A stretch of 64,000 nucleotides of DNA from Siphonodentalium dalli (taxonomy: Eukaryota > Mollusca > Scaphopoda > Gadilida > Siphonodentaliidae). The notes below the pieces were generated by a model, which saw only the letters and a list, made by a program, of their open reading frames with translations, was not told the DNA's origin and did no database searches. Of this stretch, positions 58,733-64,000 are shown in pieces; the stretch's first letter is position 1; every line of letters starts with the position of its first letter. The DNA lies in assembly GCA_032622095.1 (NCBI GenBank), contig CP136068.1, positions 60,724,025-60,788,024 of the forward strand, in the 5' to 3' direction. A program made the translations under genes and the position numbers.

Positions 58733-58995
58733 GAATGAGGTTCCCAGAGGGTGATTTAATTATGCTACCCTGCACGGCAGGCTAGCATCGCCAAATACAC
58801 CCTCTGAGGACCTCATTCTGCTTAGGTCTCATCTTCTGGGAAGTATCTAGAGTCTCAAATTGACATTTTTAGCAGCTTTTTTCCCTTCTGTTCAGATTCT
58901 AAAATGCATAATTGAGGTGTCAAATGGGTGCGCATACTGTCATACGTCAACAACTTCAGCTGGAGAACTTCTATCTGTCCCTAGGTCTCCCATAG
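58733..58995 (+). repeat. Hairpin-headed repeat, copy A
   Basis: Hairpin arms GAATGAGGTTCCCAGAGGGT and the matching CACCCTCTGAGGACCTCATT (58733-58818), then a body (TGCTTAGGTCTCATCTTCTG, GGGAAGTATCT) shared with 62621-62893. Confidence 0.8.
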
Positions 58996-59018
58996 CAGTT
59001 GAGGACTAAGTAAAATTG

Positions 59019-59093
59019 GGTTCCCAGATGGTGAATTTGGTGATGCTAGGCCACCTTACAGAATAGCATCACTACATTCACCCTTTTGGGACC
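59019..59093. repeat. Related hairpin, copy B
   Basis: Arms GGTTCCCAGATGGTGAATTT then GGTGATGCTA, against TAGCATCACTACATTCACCC then TTTTGGGACC. It matches the hairpin part of copies A and C without the outer GAATGA. Confidence 0.78.
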
Positions 59094-59179
59094 TCAGACA
59101 CACTAAATTCACACTTGGCTGTTCCAATATTATTTTCTTAACCACTTTAATATCTATGTGAACTCATTATACATGATTA

Positions 59180-60010
59180 TGGACAAAAAAGTTGGGGGTA
59201 TATTGGATTAAAACTGTTGGTCTGTCAGAGTGTCCTTCCATCCATTGTTCTGGCCATCCATCCATCAACAATTGTTTTCTTTCGAGATCTATATGAATTC
59301 CCTACCTGTATGTGACTCACATTCAGATTTGTTCAAATAAGTTCATCAGGTCAAATAGGAGGGATGCCAGGGCCATAACATTTTCCCTCCATAGTAATTC
59401 TAACAACTATTAAATCTCAAGAACCATCAAGTCTATTTAGCTTATATTTGTGTATGCAGGGTCCTTGGGTGGCATGTTTAGATCTGTTCCAATGGCGTCC
59501 TTTTTGGAAAATCAATTAACTTCAACTCTTAATATCAGAGATGGGGATTCATGTTTGTTCAAATATGGGCAGAGGTAAGAGTCTTAGCTCTGCCCCACCC
59601 ACACTACCTGTATCTATGCTGTACGCTACTGGTATAATAAGATATATATTCCTCTTAAAAATTTCATTTCTGATACATTAGTTGTAGATTAGATTTTCAC
59701 ACCAAAAATAAGTTAGAATAGTTCTCATAGTTTGATTTTATTTTCCAACCAGTATGTTTATAAACCAACAGTCCACATATGGCTACTTCAGGTTAAACTG
59801 TTATACCAAAAGGGGCCACAACTTTTAACTTTATGGAAGATGTCAGGTTGGAAATTCCCAAAAGTTTGAGAGCTTGAAGCACCGGTTCCAGTTGTAAACT
59901 TTCAACATAAGGGGGATGTGCAAAAGGAATTTTGTAACTTAGGCTGTGGTATGGTTAAGATTATCTTGTTTAAAAGGGGGTTGGAGATTTTACAATAGTG
60001 TGCACTTAGA
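59180..60010 (+). repeat. GATTTGTTCAAATG repeat family, degenerate copy
   Basis: A GTCC/CATCC tract (59228-59268), CAACAATTGTTTTC, ACTCACATTCAGATTTGTTC, TAGTAATTCTAACAACTATT and a second CTTGGGTGGCATGTTTAGA module. The tail (59810-59980) matches 63840-63960 in words such as AAGTTTGAG. Confidence 0.6.
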
Positions 60011-60239
60011 GATTTCAAGGTGAAGAGCCCGGCTATGTCCCAGCTATGTCCCTGTTTAGAACTACTTGTCTTAAGTTATTTTGACAAGTACTGACTGTTT
60101 TAGTCTTCAAAGTCCCTTTCCTCTCAGTCTTTACAGTAGGTGAGCGTCTCCACAGTCATTGACTGTCTTGTTTAGTTAGCTTTCCGACTCCATGCTTTCC
60201 GTCTCCATTTGGGGTAAAAAAAGGTTTAGCCAAATGAAA

Positions 60240-60500
60240 TATTTATTAGCCAAATTCGAAAAAGATTGGCCATTGGCTAATTTGGCTACCAACAGCGCGA
60301 ACCCTGCTGGACTCCGGCAAATCGGTGAAATTCTTAAGCCACGCTGCTCGTGGGTTAACTTTGAGTAGTCTCTGTCTAAATTTTTCTTTTCTTAAAGACG
60401 AGTTAATATCAGTAATTTTAGTACGTGAAGTCCCAGGAACACTAGCGGGTAACTTCATAAACAGCTGTCTCTTTAATTTTCTTTTCAAAGATTGCTTGCG
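60240..60500 (-). other. Open segment next to a hAT-like end
   Basis: The - strand frame 60246-60488 reads KRKLKRQLFMKLPASVPGTS, RTKITDINSSLRKEKFRQRL, LKVNPRAAWLKNFTDLPESS. It is lysine/arginine rich and coding-like, but I do not recognise it. GCGCGAACCCTG at 60294-60305 looks like a hAT-type terminus (inverted CAGGGTTCGCGC). The partner end was not found, so the segment may be transposon-derived or host; no splice sites assigned. Confidence 0.3.
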
Positions 60501-61319
60501 ATTTCCTTAGAGAAAGATTCCTTTTCCTCGGCTTTATCCACGAACAGGCAGTTGATGTTGGTGGTAACTTTCATGTGTGCCTCTTTTCACTCAGGTCAAC
60601 TAGGGCAAACAGAAGTGCAGACACATGGTTACAACACTCAGATGTCCTTAAATTAAATAGAAGACCATTTATGTATTATGTGGGTCGTACACATGTAGTT
60701 TAAAGGGATATGTCAAGGTTAAGCTACATACTGTAATCTTGTGTCAATGATCTAGATGCACTGGTCAACATACCAGAAATATGCATACTCTGGACTATAA
60801 ATGCCTGGTATTATGCCGCACTGTAATTAATATATATAAAACTAAGTTATCAACAAAAGATATAAGTTTACATGTACATGTAGCTTATCAGTCAAATAGT
60901 GCATGATAAACAAAAAAGATCCATTTTATTTTAGGTTGGAATATGTTTGGGACTCAAAATTAAATAAGTCAGCACTGATACATTGTCATAATTTCATGGT
61001 AAATAGTAAAACCGGTATTTCTTTATCATAGCAGTAATTATTTAGTTTCCATGCCAATGATTGATGGTGGCCAATTTATATTGTTTATGTCAACTTTCAA
61101 ATTGTAGGACTACCATGAAATAATTGTGAATACAAGTAAAGAAGTTCATTTACCCAGAAACACAAGCGCAGAAAGCTGAGTGCACCTGTCCGGTGTGTTT
61201 TGATAAACAAATTCAGGTTTTGTAGGCTGGCTTCTTTTTGGCATCTTTAGTAGGTATTGATGGCAAGCAGTCACTTTTTATGAAGCAGTGTGAACTGATA
61301 TCTGACACTGGAGTCGCTT
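60501..61319. other. Intronic stretch, no gene seen
   Basis: No repeat family or coding signal recognised. Confidence 0.45.
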
Positions 61320-61930
61320 TTTAGCTCACCTGAGACGAAGTCTCTGGTGGAGCTATAGTCATCACTCCTCATCCGTCCATCCGTCCGTCGTACCGTCCGT
61401 CCGTCCGTCCGTCCATACGTCCATCCGTCAACAATTCTTTGAACATCTTCTCCTCTGGAACTTTAAGACCGAATTGGTTCATATTTGGTGCGGATGTTCC
61501 CTAGGTGACTCTCATTCAGATTTGTTCAAATGAGGTCACTGGGTCAAATAGTTGCGAAACCAGGGCCATAACTCTATTCCTCCATAGTAATTCTGACAAC
61601 GACTTCTTGTCCAGAACCATTGGGCCGATTTAGCTAATATTTGGTATGGAGGGTCCTTGGGTGACTGGTGTTCAGATTTGTTCAAATGAGGTCACCCGGT
61701 CAATTAGTTGAGAAACCAGGGCCATAACTCATAGCAATTCTTAGAATGACTTCTTCTCAAGATATATTGGGCCTATTTAGCCTATATTTGGTACGGAGGG
61801 ACCTTGGGTGACTGGGGTTCAGATTTGTTCAAATGTGGTCACTCGGTCAAATAGTGGCAGAGCCAGGGACATAACTCTAAAAACAAAAAATTACATTTTT
61901 GCATTTTGACCTTTGATTTTTTTTTAGACA
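61320..61930 (+). repeat. AGCTCACCTGAGACGAAGTC-headed element, GATTTGTTCAAATG modules
   Basis: The head is the same as at 49612 (TTTTTAGCTCACCTGAGACG), then (GTCC)n at 61374-61420, but the modules belong to a different family: three units of about 160 bp with CAGATTTGTTCAAATG, AGGGCCATAACTC and ATTTAGC-TATATTTGGTA. It ends in an A/T-rich stretch near 61900-61930. Confidence 0.75.
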
Positions 61931-62329
61931 CATCACAGCCACCCCTGACCCCCCCACCCCACCTCCTGTCCCTGCCACACCACGCTGTACCATACCATAT
62001 CTCTTCCTTGTTCACCCCATTATAATCCTTGTTTTGATCACAGTTGTAGGACTAACAATACACAGCTGTTTGTCCAGTCTAATTATCTCTATGTCTCACA
62101 GACCAGTGATATTGCATTCACTGTATAAGCTAACAGCAGTTTACTGCACAAGTTGATCCTATGAAGCCATAAATGCTTGATTACCCACAAAGCCATGAGT
62201 GTCTTATCCCCTTTACAACATCACTGCACAGACATAGCTTCAATGAAATTTAGTCCCATGTTTTATCTCAGATACAAATTATTTATTAAAATATAAAAAA
62301 AAAAAAAATGTATTTAACTCCATGGTCAA
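61931..62329. other. Intronic stretch, no gene seen
   Basis: C-rich run at 61940-61975. The 34 bp text at 62258-62291 is repeated at 62547-62580, flanking the Helitron-like head at 62330. Confidence 0.5.
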
Positions 62330-62545
62330 TCTCATATATATTTTGAAGACCTCTGTCTGTCTGTCTGTATGTCCTTTATAGAATCGAAAACGGGTTGACC
62401 AATCGAGACCAAACTTCCTATCCAAAGGTAAAATCCCACGGGAATCGTCGACGTCGCATTTTGGAGAAGCCCATAGCACCCATTCTCCACTCTCGGTCAC
62501 AAAAAACGGCACTGCGGTGGTTAATCAAGTGATAATTTAATGAGC
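62330..62545 (+). mobile_element. Helitron-like element, 5' end only
   Basis: TCTCATATATATTTTGAAGA after an A and a (GTCT)n tract match copies 1-3. The body after 62375 is a different sequence (GGTTGACCAATCGAGACCAA) with no 122 bp core, and no 3' hairpin or CTAG is seen. Either a distinct subfamily or truncated. Confidence 0.6.
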
Positions 62546-62620
62546 GTTTTATCTCAGATACAAATTATTTATTAAAATATTTATTTATTAAAACGCTATA
62601 AAGAGCGTTTACCATTTGCA

Positions 62621-62893
62621 GAATGAGGTCCCTAGAGGGTGAATTTGGTGATGCTATCCCACACAGCGGGCTAGCATCACCAAATTCACCCTATGGAGGC
62701 CTCATTCTGCTTAGGCCTCATCTTCTGGGAAGTATCTATAGTATCAAATTAACATTGTTGTTAGTTACATTTCCCTTCTAGAAAGTTTCTATATCCCCTA
62801 ATTTGCAGAAGATAAAATTAATAATTGAGGTGCCCAATGGGTGAACATCAACTTCAACTGGGGAACTTCAATCTTATCCTAGGTCTGCCATAG
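62621..62893 (+). repeat. Hairpin-headed repeat, copy C
   Basis: Hairpin arms GAATGAGGTCCCTAGAGGGT, GAATTTGGTGATGCTA and their near-perfect complement (62621-62707), then the same body as copy A. Confidence 0.82.
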
Positions 62894-62989
62894 CATGACA
62901 GACACACTATCACACTATATCAAGGCTTGATTGTATAATACATTGTGTTGCTTGAGGCCAGGCACATACAATGTAGGAATAGGCACACT

Positions 62990-63960
62990 ATTTGCAGGCT
63001 TGCTCCTTTGGTGATTGTGATTCAGATTTGTTCAATCAGGGTCAAGTAGGTGCAAGGCCAGCTACATTACTCTTTCTCTCCATATTAATTCATGATGTGT
63101 AATCTATGCAAGTATCAAATGGCCTATTTTATATTTGGTATGAAATTACCTTGGTTGACAGATTTGTGAAAATGGGATCACAGAGTCAAATAAGGGCAAA
63201 GCCAAATAAGGGCAGAGCCAGAGACTATTTCACTACATAGTAATTCTTAAAATATGTTTGCAAGAACTAGTTGGCTTATTTAGCATGGAATGTTCTTCCT
63301 TGACTGCAATTCAGATTTTTTTAAATGGGGTCACCTGGTCAAATAGGGGCCAAATGAAGGACAGTTTCCCTCTTAATATGCTTCCTTCACAAGGACCATC
63401 AGGTCTATTTTACTGATATTTATCATATGTATGAAGGGTTCTTTGGTGTCTGGGATTCAAATTTATTCAGATGGGGTCACCAGGTTAAATAGGGTGGGAC
63501 CAGGGACATAACTATATGTCTCTATAGTAAAAATTCTTAAAATGTCTTCTCAAGAGAGGTTGGACTATTTAGCTTACATATAGTATGGAGCAATCAGGAG
63601 GATCCTTTAGTGACTGAGATTCAGATTTGTTAAAATGAGGTCAACCTGTCAAGAAATGGCGGGGCTATGGGGAGTTAACACTTTTGTGTCTAATAAAATC
63701 ATTGAAATACCAAATTCATTAAAACATCTACCTTGGAACCACCTGACTGATTAATCTGACATACATGTATTGTGTTTTGGGTCCATGGATAATTGGGCTT
63801 CAAACATGTCTAAATGGTATTAGAAAAAGGCGCTTGTGAGATTGGAAATTTCCAACAATTGAGAAAGTTTGAGGTGTCAGTTGTGAAATTCAAACCTAAG
63901 ACTTGGGAGTCTGTAGCCCGGTCGGAGGGGACTTGTTGAGCTGGAGGAGGAGGGGGGTGA
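62990..63960 (+). repeat. GATTTGTTCAAATG repeat family, long degenerate copy
   Basis: At least five modules of roughly 130-170 bp (CAGATTTGTT near 63023, 63312, 63621 and related text near 63162 and 63460), each with GGTCA--TAGG and a CATAGTAATTCTTAAAATG phrase. No GTCC tract or head is visible. Continues to near the window end. Confidence 0.6.
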
Positions 63961-64000
63961 TCAATAGTGTACAGCAGGGTTGGTGATTTATTTGATTTAA

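Noticed and set aside
51564-64000. Further MLH1 exons
   Set aside because: The conserved exon 3 text (CERF-TSK, GFRGEAL region) was looked for on the + strand and not found.

Overview
This is a window of animal nuclear DNA, mostly intron and intergenic sequence filled with decayed mobile elements. The only host gene I can support is the DNA mismatch-repair gene MLH1 on the + strand. Exon 1 (23269-23390) and exon 2 (51473-51563) encode the start of the GHKL ATPase domain. A phase-2 intron of about 28.1 kb, splitting a Cys codon exactly as in vertebrate MLH1, separates them. No later MLH1 exon was recognised, so intron 2 is probably longer than 12 kb.

The organism is most likely a lophotrochozoan, plausibly a bivalve mollusc. 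The reasons are several non-autonomous repeat families with a fixed 5' end, a (GTCT/GTCC)n microsatellite and 120-175 bp tandem modules, a Penelope-like element, several LINE types and a GalEa-like Copia relic. This is inference; no species-specific marker was seen.

Layout. 1-6050: AT-rich, no gene seen. 6053-12510: a tandem repeat, then a LINE split by a Penelope-like element (7403-10534) with pseudo-LTRs. 12511-20040: a hAT relic, a reverse-strand LINE relic and three tandem-repeat elements. 20050-22740: a LINE split by a hAT element with an 8 bp target duplication. 23269: MLH1 exon 1. 23391-51472 (intron 1): two head-to-tail Helitron-like elements (24902-25806), a hAT relic, a LINE 3' end, a palindrome cluster built on CTTAAG (29470-31655), a 2.6 kb TIR element (34617-37260), a 5.6 kb element with about 680 bp inverted arms (37469-43094) carrying a nested TA-flanked element, a LINE 3' end between 504-505 bp direct repeats (44928-47830), a Penelope-like N-terminal fragment, a reverse-strand LINE RT fragment and a tandem-repeat element. 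51473: MLH1 exon 2. 51564-64000: a reverse-strand Copia relic, a third Helitron-like copy, a 3 kb tandem-repeat element, three related hairpins and several further repeat copies.

All transposon reading frames seen are frameshifted, truncated or nested, so none is expected to encode a working protein here. The 1-2% level of divergence or less in a few places (the 505/504 bp repeats, the 20765-21831 target duplication) points to recent events. No clearly new biological system was found. The best candidates for a second look are the very long apparent LINE target duplication, the CTTAAG palindrome cluster, the tandem Helitron pair and the two long-TIR elements without a recognised transposase.
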